Shown: positions 36,361 to 45,366 of the stretch, in pieces
How the letters are laid out: the number at the start of each line of letters is the position of its first letter
How positions within the stretch are numbered: the first letter of the stretch is position 1
NCBI GenBank assembly: GCA_947496145.1
Contig: CANMBS010000006.1
Coordinates: 1 to 64,000, forward strand
Direction of reading: 5' to 3'
DNA: 64,000 nucleotides
Source of the DNA: an uncultured Pseudovibrio sp.
Lineage (GTDB): Bacteria; Pseudomonadota; Alphaproteobacteria; Rhizobiales; Stappiaceae
Translations under genes and position numbers: made by a program
Notes under the pieces: model-generated
What the model saw: only the letters and a program-made list of their open reading frames with translations
The model's database searches: none
Told to the model about the DNA's origin: nothing

Positions 36361-38028
36361 CTAAACCCGATCCCTAAAACCGTTTGTTATTGGGTAGCGA
36401 CGATCGCGTCCAAAATTCTTGAGGGTAATCTTCACACCCGGAGCAGCCTGACGGCGCTTGTACTCGGCGATGTACAGAAGGTGTTCGACTCGATGGATAG
36501 TTTCCATAGAGTGACCGCGCTTAGCTATTTCGTCAAGGCTCAACTCTTCTTCCACAAGACAGTGGAGAATATCATCCAGCACATCATACTCGGGCAAGCT
36601 GTCCTGATCTGTCTGGTTCTCTCGCAATTCAGCAGTTGGCGCTTTGACGATGATGTTGTTTGGGATCACCTCGCCTGCTGGCCCCATCACACCTGCGGGA
36701 TGGTGTTTATTGCGCCAGTCTGACAGGCGATAGACCTCAGTTTTGTAAAGGTCTTTGATCGGATTAAATCCGCCATTCATGTCGCCATACAAGGTGGCAT
36801 AGCCAACAGACATCTCAGACTTGTTGCCTGTGGTGACAACCATGGCTCCAAACTTGTTGGAGACCGCCATAAGAATGACGCCGCGAGAGCGGGATTGGAG
36901 GTTTTCTTCGGTCACACCGCTCTCAGTTCCAGCAAAAACACCTGACAGAGTTTCCTGGAAACCCTCAACCGGCTCTGCAATGGGGATCGTGTCGTAGCGA
37001 ACACCCAGAGCATCAGCACAGGCTTTAGCGTCTTTAATGCTCTCCTCAGAAGTATAGCGATATGGCAGCATGATACAGTGCACGCGATCAGCGCCAAGAG
37101 CATCCACTGCCATGGCTGCGCAGATGGCGCTGTCGATGCCACCTGAAAGGCCCAGAACAACGCCGGGAAAGCGGTTTTTATTCACGTAGTCCCTGAGGCC
37201 CAGAACACAGGCAAGCCAGTCTGCTTCCTGCGTATCAGGCATGGGAACGATACGGGATGGCTTTGCGAACCATTTTCCCTGTGCATCTTTTGTGAAATCA
37301 AGATAGCCGGTTTCCTCGGTGAACTGGCTGAGCTGAAGCGCGAGTGACCGATCATGATTGAGTGCAAAGGAAGCCCCGTCATAAACGACTTCGTCCTGCC
37401 CTCCCAACTGATTGCAGTAGACCAGTGGGAGGCTGGTTTCAACAACCCGGGACAGCATGATCTGCATGCGTTCTTCGGTTTTATCCCGATTGTAAGGAGA
37501 GCCATTTGGGACCAGCAAGATCTCAGAGCCGGTTTCTTCAAGGCATTCGCAGACTTCATCTGTCCACGTGTCTTCGCAGATCGGCACGCCAATACGAACA
37601 CCACGGAAGTTCATTGGACCGGGGTTTGGGCCAGCATCAAACACACGTTTTTCATCAAAAACGCCGTAGTTTGGCAGGTCAACTTTGTAGCGCAGTGTTT
37701 CCACCACCCCATTATCCAACAGGGCAACAGCGTTGTAGAGCTTATCTCCGTCTGCCCATGGCAAACCAACAAGGAGCGCAGGGCCACCATCCGCGGTTTC
37801 TTTCGCCAGAGCTTCTAGTTCACGCTTACAGGCAGCTACGAATGCAGGTTTAAGGACCAGATCTTCCGGTGGGTAGCCTGAAAGAAACAGCTCGGAGTAA
37901 AGAACAAGATCAGCTTTCTGCTCCGCAGCCAGTTTCCTGTGATGACGGGCTTTTTCAGCATTTCCAGTAATATCGCCAAGACAAGGATTGGTTTGAACAA
38001 CAGCTAAACGAAACTGATCTTTTATCAT
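36361..38028 (-). CDS. nadE: Glutamine-dependent NAD+ synthase
   Basis: A 555-residue two-domain enzyme that amidates nicotinic acid adenine dinucleotide to NAD+. The N-terminal nitrilase-like glutaminase (1-260) shows the catalytic Glu in YSELFLSGYPPEDL, Lys in YKVDLPNYGVFDEKR and Cys in GVPICEDTW. The C-terminal synthetase has the PP-loop GLSGGIDSAICA and MVVTTGNKSEMSVGYATLYGD split around the substrate site. ATG 38028 is preferred to the adjacent GTG at 38031. Last step of NAD biosynthesis, cytoplasmic. Confidence 0.96.
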   Translation of the reverse strand: MIKDQFRLAVVQTNPCLGDITGNAEKARHHRKLAAEQKADLVLYSELFLSGYPPEDLVLKPAFVAACKRELEALAKETADGGPALLVGLPWADGDKLYNAVALLDNGVVETLRYKVDLPNYGVFDEKRVFDAGPNPGPMNFRGVRIGVPICEDTWTDEVCECLEETGSEILLVPNGSPYNRDKTEERMQIMLSRVVETSLPLVYCNQLGGQDEVVYDGASFALNHDRSLALQLSQFTEETGYLDFTKDAQGKWFAKPSRIVPMPDTQEADWLACVLGLRDYVNKNRFPGVVLGLSGGIDSAICAAMAVDALGADRVHCIMLPYRYTSEESIKDAKACADALGVRYDTIPIAEPVEGFQETLSGVFAGTESGVTEENLQSRSRGVILMAVSNKFGAMVVTTGNKSEMSVGYATLYGDMNGGFNPIKDLYKTEVYRLSDWRNKHHPAGVMGPAGEVIPNNIIVKAPTAELRENQTDQDSLPEYDVLDDILHCLVEEELSLDEIAKRGHSMETIHRVEHLLYIAEYKRRQAAPGVKITLKNFGRDRRYPITNGFRDRV

Positions 38029-38188
38029 CACAAAACTTCACCAGTTACAATGGGTAGGAAGGTCGGCTCGATTGCATTCGAGCTTCAATTACATTTCTTT
38101 CATGTACAGCGTTTTGAGGCTTGAGGAAAGCAGCACAAGAGCATAGTTGGAAAGTGAATGAGAAGCATTCACAGGCGTGAGCGCAGCC

Positions 38189-38716
38189 TTAGACAGGAGA
38201 CTTCTTTTTCACTTTATTGCTTTCTTTGGCTTTTGCCATCACATCCAGATGCTGTTGCAAGCGTGTGCCCATGGGCAGCTGAGCCATGTCTCTGGCCTGA
38301 ATTGGCTCATCACCCTGCATGACAATGGCCTGCAGGCGATCATATAAAATCGCCGGGGCAATTGGTTTGGCGAGAAAGTAGTTTACACCTGCATTGCGAG
38401 CTGCAACAACTACTGAGCGGCGGGAATCGGCTGTTATGACGATGACCGGTGTCTTGGCAATATCAGAATCTTCATCCTGTCTTAAGATCCGCAGGAAGTC
38501 GTTGCCATCGATCGGATGCATGATCCAGTCACACAATACAATATCCGGACGACGGTCCAGCAGGATCGCAATGGCATCTGCGCCGTCTGCGGCTTCATAG
38601 ATTGAGCGAACGCCAAAGCCTGAGACCATGGTTCGCAGGATCGAACGCATGTAGTTGTTGTCATCTACAATGAGAATTGAATAGCCAGACAACAATGAAT
38701 CGCTCTGAAGCAACAC
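38189..38716 (-). CDS. Single-domain response regulator (CheY-like)
   Basis: A 175-residue receiver-domain protein. The acidic pocket is VDDNNYMR, the phosphoacceptor Asp lies in DIVLCDWIMHP, the Thr switch is VIVITADS and the Lys is in FLAKPIAP. The C-terminal 45 residues are basic and hold no recognisable output domain (ending KESNKVKKKSPV). The start is GTG at 38716 or TTG at 38713, both behind GGGAGG. No partner kinase is adjacent. Homologues occur in Rhizobiales motility and cell-cycle control, but the role here is not determined. Confidence 0.88.
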   Translation of the reverse strand: MLLQSDSLLSGYSILIVDDNNYMRSILRTMVSGFGVRSIYEAADGADAIAILLDRRPDIVLCDWIMHPIDGNDFLRILRQDEDSDIAKTPVIVITADSRRSVVVAARNAGVNYFLAKPIAPAILYDRLQAIVMQGDEPIQARDMAQLPMGTRLQQHLDVMAKAKESNKVKKKSPV

Positions 38717-38886
38717 TGCCTCCCTGTGACAGATGAGTTTAAGCAGTCTGGATTTCGTTCAGATCGTGAAACTGCTTTAGCGATGACATCTGCCTAGCTT
38801 TATCCGAAGCTTTGCTCTGACACTGCAGAGGTTATTACAAAGAAACGTTTTTTCACATCCTGTGTGGGTCACATATGATTTCTATC

Positions 38887-38918
38887 AAAAAAAGAGGGGC
38901 TGCACAATGTGCAACCCC
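38887..38918 (-). terminator. Intrinsic terminator of the DAHP synthase gene
   Basis: On the minus strand GGGGTTGCAC / GTGCAGCCCC (one mismatch) with a three-base loop is followed by a run of seven T (38893-38887). It lies 57 bp beyond the stop at 38975. Confidence 0.9.
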
Positions 38919-38974
38919 CGGTATTTTTAAGTTTGCCGGACCCGCAGAAAGGCCCTGCCTTTAATGGCGCTGGC

Positions 38975-40345
38975 TTAGTTGTTCACCGCGATACGAGAAT
39001 CAGATTCTTTTCTGAGATTTTCGGCAATAGTGAATGCAAGTTCCAAAGCCTGATCTGCATTCAGACGTGGATCACAGTGGGTATGATAGCGGTCTCCCAG
39101 CTCTTCAGCAGAGAGTGCATGCGCACCACCGGTACATTCAGTCACATCACGGCCTGTCATTTCAACATGCACACCACCTGCATGGGTACCTTCTGCACGA
39201 TGAACTGCAAAGAATGACTCTACTTCACGCAGGATGCGCTCAAACGGACGGGTTTTGTAGCCATTCGCTGTAATGGTGTTGCCATGCATCGGGTCACAGG
39301 ACCAGACGACTTTCTTGCCTTCACGCTCAACGGCACGCACCATGGCTGGCAGATGCTCAAACACCTTGTCATGACCAAAACGGGTGATCAATGTCAGACG
39401 CCCTGCTTCGTTTTCAGGGTTCAGCACATCAATCAGCCTGATCAGCTCTTCAGGATCAAGTGAAGGACCGCATTTCAGGCCAATCGGGTTCTTGATGCCA
39501 CGGAAAAACTCAACATGAGCATGGTCGATCTGACGGGTACGGTCACCGATCCAGAGCATGTGGCCTGATGTGGCGTAGCATTCACCAGTGGTGGAATCGA
39601 TACGGGTCAGAGCCTGCTCATAGCCCAGAAGCAAAGCTTCGTGGCTGGTGAAGAAATCAGTGGAGCGCAGCTGAGGTGCAGTATCAGGATCGATGCCGCA
39701 TGCACGCATGAATGACAATGCGTCGGAAATGCGATCTGCAACTTCCTGATAGCGATGGCCTTGCGGGCTGTCTTTAACAAAGCCGAGCATCCACTGATGG
39801 ACGTGATCCAGATTTGCAAAACCACCTTGAGCAAACGCGCGCAGCAAGTTGAGTGTTGCAGCAGACTGACGGTAGGCCTTTACCTGACGCTCAGGATCAG
39901 GAATACGGGATTCTGCGGTAAAGTCGATACCGTTGATGATGTCACCACGGTAGCTTGGCAGCTCGATATCGCCCTTCTTCTCAATATTGGAAGAACGCGG
40001 CTTTGCGAACTGACCGGCAATACGGCCCACTTTTACAACCGGTTGCTGAGCACCATAAGTCAGCGCCACAGCCATTTGCAGGAATGCTCTAAAAAAGTCG
40101 CGGATGTGATCAGCGTGATGCTCCGCAAAGCTTTCCGCACAATCACCACCTTGCAAGAGGAATCCACGCCCCTCGGAAACATCAGCGAGCTGCGCTTTCA
40201 ACTTGCGCGCCTCACCTGCAAACACGAGCGGCGGATAAGATGCCAGGCGACTTTCAACGTCTGCCAGTGCTTTCTGATCTGGATAGTCCGGCACCTGCAC
40301 GATCGGTTTTGATCGCCAGGATTCCGGTGTCCATTTCTCCGCCAT
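38975..40345 (-). CDS. Class II DAHP synthase
   Basis: A 456-residue plant/bacterial type II 3-deoxy-D-arabino-heptulosonate-7-phosphate synthase, which condenses phosphoenolpyruvate and erythrose-4-phosphate to enter the shikimate pathway. Family motifs: [11 protein letters not shown] with the metal-binding Cys, [56 protein letters not shown] and GGVHVEMTG. No aro genes are adjacent. A 353-bp gap upstream should hold its promoter. Confidence 0.96.
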   Translation of the reverse strand: MAEKWTPESWRSKPIVQVPDYPDQKALADVESRLASYPPLVFAGEARKLKAQLADVSEGRGFLLQGGDCAESFAEHHADHIRDFFRAFLQMAVALTYGAQQPVVKVGRIAGQFAKPRSSNIEKKGDIELPSYRGDIINGIDFTAESRIPDPERQVKAYRQSAATLNLLRAFAQGGFANLDHVHQWMLGFVKDSPQGHRYQEVADRISDALSFMRACGIDPDTAPQLRSTDFFTSHEALLLGYEQALTRIDSTTGECYATSGHMLWIGDRTRQIDHAHVEFFRGIKNPIGLKCGPSLDPEELIRLIDVLNPENEAGRLTLITRFGHDKVFEHLPAMVRAVEREGKKVVWSCDPMHGNTITANGYKTRPFERILREVESFFAVHRAEGTHAGGVHVEMTGRDVTECTGGAHALSAEELGDRYHTHCDPRLNADQALELAFTIAENLRKESDSRIAVNN

Positions 40346-40698
40346 TTTAAAACTCCATCAATACGGACTGCTGCCAGCGCGCCCTATGCGCTCATAATTG
40401 ACAGCGATGTTCTTGCGAGCTGTTCTTAGTTTGAAAGCCCAAGAGAGCTTATACACGCCGTCAGTTTATATGACCAGAGGGACGTATACGTTGTTTTATC
40501 GCTGTAGATTGAGGAGACCTCAAATTTTTTACGAAACACAAAAATTGATCACATTTCCGCAAATCACAGCTATGATCTTCCAATATATACCAAATTATCA
40601 GAGTAATATTTCTATTTTTGCAATTTACTGCGCAATACAACACTTGTGCAAAGATACATGAAAGCTTCAGATTGCACGTTGCGAGATACCTCTTTCGC
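40346..40698. other. Intergenic region upstream of DAHP synthase
   Basis: A 353-bp AT-rich stretch with no convincing gene or RNA. Near its left-gene boundary, GATACCTCT (40685-40693) and AGAGGTATC (40701-40709) form a 9-bp stem that includes the stop codon of the gene ending at 40699; it has no T-tract. Confidence 0.5.
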
Positions 40699-41319
40699 TT
40701 AGAGGTATCTTACATTTGCTGCTTTTAAAAGTTCGTCAATGGTTCTGGCGAGTTCTTCAGGCAGCACAACAGCTCGTGGATAATACGGTGCATCGCGGTC
40801 ATTTAAGACCGGAACATGCTCCCAACCGTCTGTTGTCTCAACGAAATGCTGGAGTCCTTCCAGCCCCCAAAGACGATGGAATCCAGCCATTACACAATCT
40901 ACATAGCTTTGCAGGATTGGGTGCTCTTCATTCCCCCAGTGGGCATGTTGCTGCTGCACCTGATAAAGAAAACTGTTGGCAGGCACGTCCTCACCGCTGT
41001 CAGGTACAAAGCTGCCATTTTCTAAAGACTGACGGGAATAGTGCCATTCACGCTTATCTAATGCGGGCAAATTCGCTTTAGTATCCAGTACCATCGCACC
41101 GCGAATGACGGCACCTTCCTCACGGCGGACACCAAGTGCACAAACACCTATGCCCGACATGCGGCCATTACCTGCTTTGCCTTTTGAGCACCCACGCCAT
41201 TCCCGCTTCCAGCCGCTTAGTTGCCCAGCGATGACTGTTGTGCCCGAGGGCAGTGTTTCTTCATTTACAAGAGAGCCATATCCGAAATAGCAAATCTTTT
41301 CGCTTGAAAGACTGGTCAA
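40699..41319 (-). CDS. Gamma-glutamylcyclotransferase-like protein
   Basis: A 206-residue protein of the GGCT/AIG2-like fold, recognised by the N-terminal FGYGSLVN substrate loop and the following AGQLSGWKREWRG and GAMVLDTKANLPALDKRE, where the catalytic Glu is expected. Family members release 5-oxoproline from gamma-glutamyl peptides such as glutathione degradation products. It lies next to gor on the same strand, with a terminator between, which fits glutathione metabolism. Exact substrate unknown. Confidence 0.8.
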   Translation of the reverse strand: MTSLSSEKICYFGYGSLVNEETLPSGTTVIAGQLSGWKREWRGCSKGKAGNGRMSGIGVCALGVRREEGAVIRGAMVLDTKANLPALDKREWHYSRQSLENGSFVPDSGEDVPANSFLYQVQQQHAHWGNEEHPILQSYVDCVMAGFHRLWGLEGLQHFVETTDGWEHVPVLNDRDAPYYPRAVVLPEELARTIDELLKAANVRYL

Positions 41320-41358
41320 AGGTATTCCTAGTTTTTGAGCTTATCTTGTTTCAGCAAG

Positions 41359-41390
41359 AAAGAGCCGCTTGCAAATTCAGCGGCTCTTTT
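41359..41390 (-). terminator. Intrinsic terminator of gor
   Basis: AAAGAGCCGCT (41359-41369) pairs with AGCGGCTCTTT (41379-41389), an 11-bp stem just downstream of the gor stop on the minus strand. On that strand the stem is followed by CTTGC, with T residues inside the stem base. Confidence 0.8.
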
Positions 41391-41405
41391 AAACTTAAAC
41401 AGGGT

Positions 41406-42785
41406 CTACCCTTTGCGAATGCGCTGGGATGGTTCGCGCATTGTCACCAGCTCTTCTGCCGCTGTTGGATGCACTGCAATGGTGCGGTCATAATCTGCTT
41501 TGGTAGCCCCCATAACCAATGTCACGCCAATCATCTGGATCAGCTCTCCGGAATCCGGACCCATGATGTGAATGCCAAGGATTTTATCGGTATCCGCATC
41601 TACAAGCATTTTCAGGAACATTTTACCTGGCTTGCCGGAAAGCGTGTTCTTCATCGGGCGGAAGGACGAGGTGTAGACATCAATGTTATCAAAACGCGAT
41701 TCCGCTTCTTCCTGTGTCAGTCCTGCTGTTCCGATTTCTGGCTGAGAGAATACAGCAGTTGGAATCATCGAGTGATCAACATGCCATTCCTTGTTGCCAT
41801 AGACGCTATCAGCAAAAGCGTGACCTTCCCGGATAGCAACAGGTGTCAGGTTTGCGCGGTTCGTGACGTCTCCAACTGCAAAAATGCTTGGCACTGAGCT
41901 TTGGCTTTGCGGGCTAACGACAATCGCGCCTGCCTTATCAAGTTCGACACCAGCTTCTTCCAGACCCAAGCCTGCCGTGTTTGGACGTCGACCAATTGCA
42001 TAGAGCACCTGATCAGCTTCAATCACCTCACCTGCATGTGTGGTGACCGTCAGACCGCCCTCATGTTTTTCAATGGAAGCAATCGTGGATTTGGTTTTGA
42101 CGTTTATGCCCTTTTCCACCATTTGCTCATGCAGACCCGTGCGCAGGTCCATATCAAAACCACGCAGGATTTCTTCACCGCGGTAAAGGAGCGTGGTTTC
42201 AGAGCCGAGCCCGTTGAAGATGCCGGCAAACTCTACTGCGATGTAACCGCCGCCAACAACCACGATACGTTTTGGGAATGTGGAAAGATGAAACGCTTCG
42301 TTGGAGGTGATGGTGTGTTCACAACCGACCAGACCTGCATCCACATTAGGGGTTGCACCTACAGCAACGAGAATACGCTCTGCTGTGATCACCTGATTCG
42401 TGGAAAGCAAACGAACTGTATTAGGACCTTCGATCACTGCACGACTGTCATGCAACTCAACGCCTGACTTATCGAGATTGCGGCGATAAATGCCTTCCAG
42501 TCTGGTAATTTCTTTGTCCTTGTTTTCAACCAGCGTGTCGAAGTCAAAGGAAGGTGTGCCGTTCAGGCTCCAGCCGTATCCGTCTGCATTGGCAAATTCC
42601 TCGGTGAATTTGGAAGCATAGACAAAGAGTTTTTTGGGAACGCAACCACGGATTACACAGGTTCCGCCATAACGAAATTCTTCCGCGATACCGACCCGGG
42701 CACCGTGCGTTGCTGCGATACGGGCTGCGCGTACACCGCCAGAGCCTGCGCCGATCACAAAGAGATCGTAGTCGAAATTAGTCAT
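41406..42785 (-). CDS. gor: Glutathione-disulfide reductase
   Basis: A 459-residue FAD-dependent pyridine nucleotide-disulfide oxidoreductase. FAD-binding GAGSGGVRAAR, redox pair in GGTCVIRGCVPKK, NADPH-binding VVGGGYIAVEFAGIF with the downstream Arg, second FAD motif IFAVGDVTNRANLTPVA, and the C-terminal catalytic His-Glu (IAVHPTAAEELVT). It reduces oxidised glutathione with NADPH in the cytoplasm. A 165-bp gap with a hairpin separates it from the DUF2059 gene upstream. Confidence 0.95.
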   Translation of the reverse strand: MTNFDYDLFVIGAGSGGVRAARIAATHGARVGIAEEFRYGGTCVIRGCVPKKLFVYASKFTEEFANADGYGWSLNGTPSFDFDTLVENKDKEITRLEGIYRRNLDKSGVELHDSRAVIEGPNTVRLLSTNQVITAERILVAVGATPNVDAGLVGCEHTITSNEAFHLSTFPKRIVVVGGGYIAVEFAGIFNGLGSETTLLYRGEEILRGFDMDLRTGLHEQMVEKGINVKTKSTIASIEKHEGGLTVTTHAGEVIEADQVLYAIGRRPNTAGLGLEEAGVELDKAGAIVVSPQSQSSVPSIFAVGDVTNRANLTPVAIREGHAFADSVYGNKEWHVDHSMIPTAVFSQPEIGTAGLTQEEAESRFDNIDVYTSSFRPMKNTLSGKPGKMFLKMLVDADTDKILGIHIMGPDSGELIQMIGVTLVMGATKADYDRTIAVHPTAAEELVTMREPSQRIRKG

Positions 42786-42880
42786 TACAGCCCACCTTTG
42801 TTAGCAGTATAACCTTATGCAGTGACACATCGGCACGCCTTAAGGTCTTGTCTTTAAAAAACGTAGGCTCAGACTTGGGC

Positions 42881-42913
42881 CAGATACGCCCAAATTTCAA
42901 GAGGGCGTATCTG
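42881..42913 (-). terminator. Hairpin downstream of the DUF2059 gene
   Basis: CAGATACGCCC (42881-42891) pairs with GGGCGTATCTG (42903-42913), 11 perfect pairs with an 11-base loop, 38 bp after the stop at 42951. There is no T-tract, so termination is uncertain. Confidence 0.55.
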
Positions 42914-42950
42914 ATCTATTATCACATTATAGTTGCGATTAATTGATCGC

Positions 42951-43466
42951 TTATTGGGCTGCCATCGCTTCCAGCTTTTTGCGCGCAATTGCAACCATGT
43001 CTGTGCTGATAGCATCGCTCCACTGTTTTGCAGCGCCAATGGTCATTGCGGAAATAGGACCTGACATTTCTGCAAAGCGCTTACCAGTATCGGAATTATA
43101 AAATGTCGCGATGTCATTGAGCTGCTCTACTGTAAAGCGCCGCGCCCAAACCTCATAGATAACACGGTCCAGCTCTTTACGGCGCGGGATCAGTTCCACA
43201 GCAGCTTCATTAACAGCAATATCAATCTCAGCGCTCATAGCCGGATTGGAGCGAATGAACAGTGTGCGTGTACGCTCTGCAACATCTGGAAGAATATTAT
43301 CGAAATTCTCGATGGATTTTGTTGCCTTCACAGCAGCTTTCGCTGCTTCAATGTGGCTTTCGGAAATTGAGTTATCCTGCGCCATAACCGGGCTGGAAAC
43401 CAGCATACCGGCAACAACAAGCGATGCGACACCTGCAATTGTTGCAGACTTAAACTTAGCGAGCAT
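42951..43466 (-). CDS. DUF2059 domain-containing exported protein
   Basis: A 171-residue protein with a signal peptide (1-29, ending PVMAQ) and a DUF2059 domain, seen in the WARRFTVEQLNDIATFYNSDTGKRF-type segment (first part WARRFTVEQLNDIATFY) near residues 108-130. The mature part is all-helical. Function unknown; homologues are periplasmic and common in alphaproteobacteria. It is 53 bp downstream of rpiA on the same strand and may be cotranscribed. Confidence 0.87.
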   Translation of the reverse strand: MLAKFKSATIAGVASLVVAGMLVSSPVMAQDNSISESHIEAAKAAVKATKSIENFDNILPDVAERTRTLFIRSNPAMSAEIDIAVNEAAVELIPRRKELDRVIYEVWARRFTVEQLNDIATFYNSDTGKRFAEMSGPISAMTIGAAKQWSDAISTDMVAIARKKLEAMAAQ

Positions 43467-43519
43467 AAACGGCTCCCCTATATTTTACTCAGCTATCCTG
43501 CAAATATTATCAGGACCGC

Positions 43520-44209
43520 TTATGGTTCCAAGACACGAATTTCGTCAGTACCAGCCACATAAGCCCGTACAGCCATACCGATAAACAACCCGTGCTCAAC
43601 AACACCCGGGATAACTTCCAGGCGTTTTGCGAAGGACTTCGGGTTGCTGATTGCTCCCAAATGGCAATCGAGAATGTAGTTGCCATTGTCGGTAAGAAGT
43701 GGTTTTTCACCATCCATACGCAGGATCATCTCGCCCTTCAGACCTTCAGCATTAATGCTGTTTTGCATTAATTGGCGAGTTGCCTCAAGCCCGAAAGGCA
43801 CAACCTCCACGGGAAGCGGGAACTTTCCGAGAGTATCAACAATTTTGCTCTCATCTGCGATGACAATCATACTGCCAGACGCAGCGGCAATGATTTTTTC
43901 GCGCAGGAGAGCTGCCCCGCCTCCTTTGATGAGGTTCAATTGCGGATCAATCTCATCTGCTCCATCAATTACCAGATCAAGAACCGGCGTTTCGTCCAGT
44001 GTAGTCAATGGTACGCCCAGCTCATCACAAAGCGCCTGTGAGTGTAAGGAGGCTGGCACACCGATGACTTCAAAACCATCTTCAACCATTTTCGCCAGAA
44101 GACGGATCATCTCGTTTACGGTTGAACCGGAACCTATCCCCAGCTTCATGCCGGGCTGAACTTCTTTAAGTGCAGCTTCTGCGGCCTGTGCTTTTAAACT
44201 CATTGCCAT
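43520..44209 (-). CDS. rpiA: Ribose-5-phosphate isomerase A
   Basis: A 229-residue RpiA that interconverts ribose-5-phosphate and ribulose-5-phosphate in the pentose phosphate pathway. Motifs are GIGSGSTVNEMI (phosphate loop), LVIDGADEIDPQLN with catalytic Asp, and LIKGGGAALLREK with catalytic Glu/Lys. The start is uncertain: ATG 44209 and ATG 44203 are both plausible behind a GGGGAAGAG stretch; an in-frame codon at 44239 would add ten unusual residues. Divergent from gph. Confidence 0.95.
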   Translation of the reverse strand: MAMSLKAQAAEAALKEVQPGMKLGIGSGSTVNEMIRLLAKMVEDGFEVIGVPASLHSQALCDELGVPLTTLDETPVLDLVIDGADEIDPQLNLIKGGGAALLREKIIAAASGSMIVIADESKIVDTLGKFPLPVEVVPFGLEATRQLMQNSINAEGLKGEMILRMDGEKPLLTDNGNYILDCHLGAISNPKSFAKRLEVIPGVVEHGLFIGMAVRAYVAGTDEIRVLEP

Positions 44210-44449
44210 TGCGATTATTTTCTCTTCCCCAGACCCCAAGCATTAAATAACAGCGTTCTTTGACAACAACATTTTTGCCCAGTTACCCTGCTCGGGTCTA
44301 CTCTTACATAATCCCTGCTGATTACCATGAGGCGGTTGAACCGCCAAGCTGCAATCTTGCAAAGGCAGCATAGGTTATCCTCGCAAATTGACTTCACGGT
44401 GAATTTCGTTAGGGTGGCGCGGATTTTCTCAACAGAAACGAGCTTAAGT

Positions 44450-45133
44450 ATGACAACACCAGTTCTGGTTTTCGACCTTGACGGTACACTCCTGGAGACC
44501 ATGGGAGACCTCACTGCTTCGATGAATCACGTTTTGGTAGAAGCCGGATTTGAAGCCATTGAGCCTGAACGGGTAAGAAAAATGGTAGGTGCTGGCGTTA
44601 AAGTGCTGATGAGCCGTGGGCTTGAGGCCAACAAGATTGAGGTGACGGATGAAGTTCTGGAACCACTGCTTGCCAAGTTCATTCGCTATTATGAAGCCCA
44701 TATTGCAGATCACACTCACCCTTTCCCACAAGCACTGGAAACAGTTGCAAAACTGAGAGAGGCTGGCTGGAAAACCGCAATCTGCACAAACAAGATGGAA
44801 AAGCTGACTCATCCACTGGTGCGTGCCATGAATATGGAGCACCTGTTTGATGCAGTTGTTGGTGGGGACACGTTCTCCAAGAACAAACCGGACGCAATGC
44901 CCGTCTTCGGAGCAATCGACAAGGCTGGCGGTGCGCGGGCCGGCTCAATCTTTGTAGGTGACTCCAAAGCAGATATTACCGCTGCCCACAATGCTGGCCT
45001 GCCCGTTGTTGCTGTAGATTTTGGCTATACCGATGTGCCGGTGCGTGAGCTTGGTCCAGATATCGTGATTTCTCACTACGACCAGCTTGAAGCCGCTATT
45101 ACAGAGCTTAGCGAAGCTACAGAGGCTTCCTAA
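44450..45133 (+). CDS. gph: HAD family phosphatase, phosphoglycolate phosphatase-like
   Basis: A 227-residue HAD hydrolase with the Gph architecture. Motif I is VFDLDGTLLE (nucleophile Asp), the cap domain spans about 18-85, motif II is AICTNK, motif III Lys lies in KNKPDAMP and motif IV is FVGDSKADI. It would dephosphorylate 2-phosphoglycolate. ATG 44450 is chosen over an upstream in-frame codon at 44327 because the family motif begins seven residues later; the ribosome site is weak. Followed by a strong terminator. Confidence 0.9.
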   Translation: MTTPVLVFDLDGTLLETMGDLTASMNHVLVEAGFEAIEPERVRKMVGAGVKVLMSRGLEANKIEVTDEVLEPLLAKFIRYYEAHIADHTHPFPQALETVAKLREAGWKTAICTNKMEKLTHPLVRAMNMEHLFDAVVGGDTFSKNKPDAMPVFGAIDKAGGARAGSIFVGDSKADITAAHNAGLPVVAVDFGYTDVPVRELGPDIVISHYDQLEAAITELSEATEAS

Positions 45134-45158
45134 GTCTTTGATCAAATGAGCCTAACAA

Positions 45159-45200
45159 CTGCCGCAACCGGGAAACCGGTTTGCGGCAGTTCTCGTTTTA
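45159..45200 (+). terminator. Intrinsic terminator of gph
   Basis: AACTGCCGCAACCGG is followed by GAAA and CCGGTTTGCGGCAGTT, a 15-bp stem with one bulged T, then CTCGTTTTACG. Confidence 0.85.
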
Positions 45201-45366
45201 CGTCCGAAAACTGTCGCAATTCCCCCATGCAAAGCTCATGATAAGATCATGGCTTGGAACTATTTTCCGCTCAATACAGTCACATTCCCCTGCGAAACAT
45301 TCCGGCAATCGGAAAGCTCTGCTTCCTGAATTCTTACAGATAACACGGAGACAGCGCATCTAATAG

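Noticed and set aside
40685-40709. A 9-bp stem across the stop codon of the gamma-glutamylcyclotransferase-like gene
   Set aside because: No T-tract on either strand, so it is not called as a terminator.
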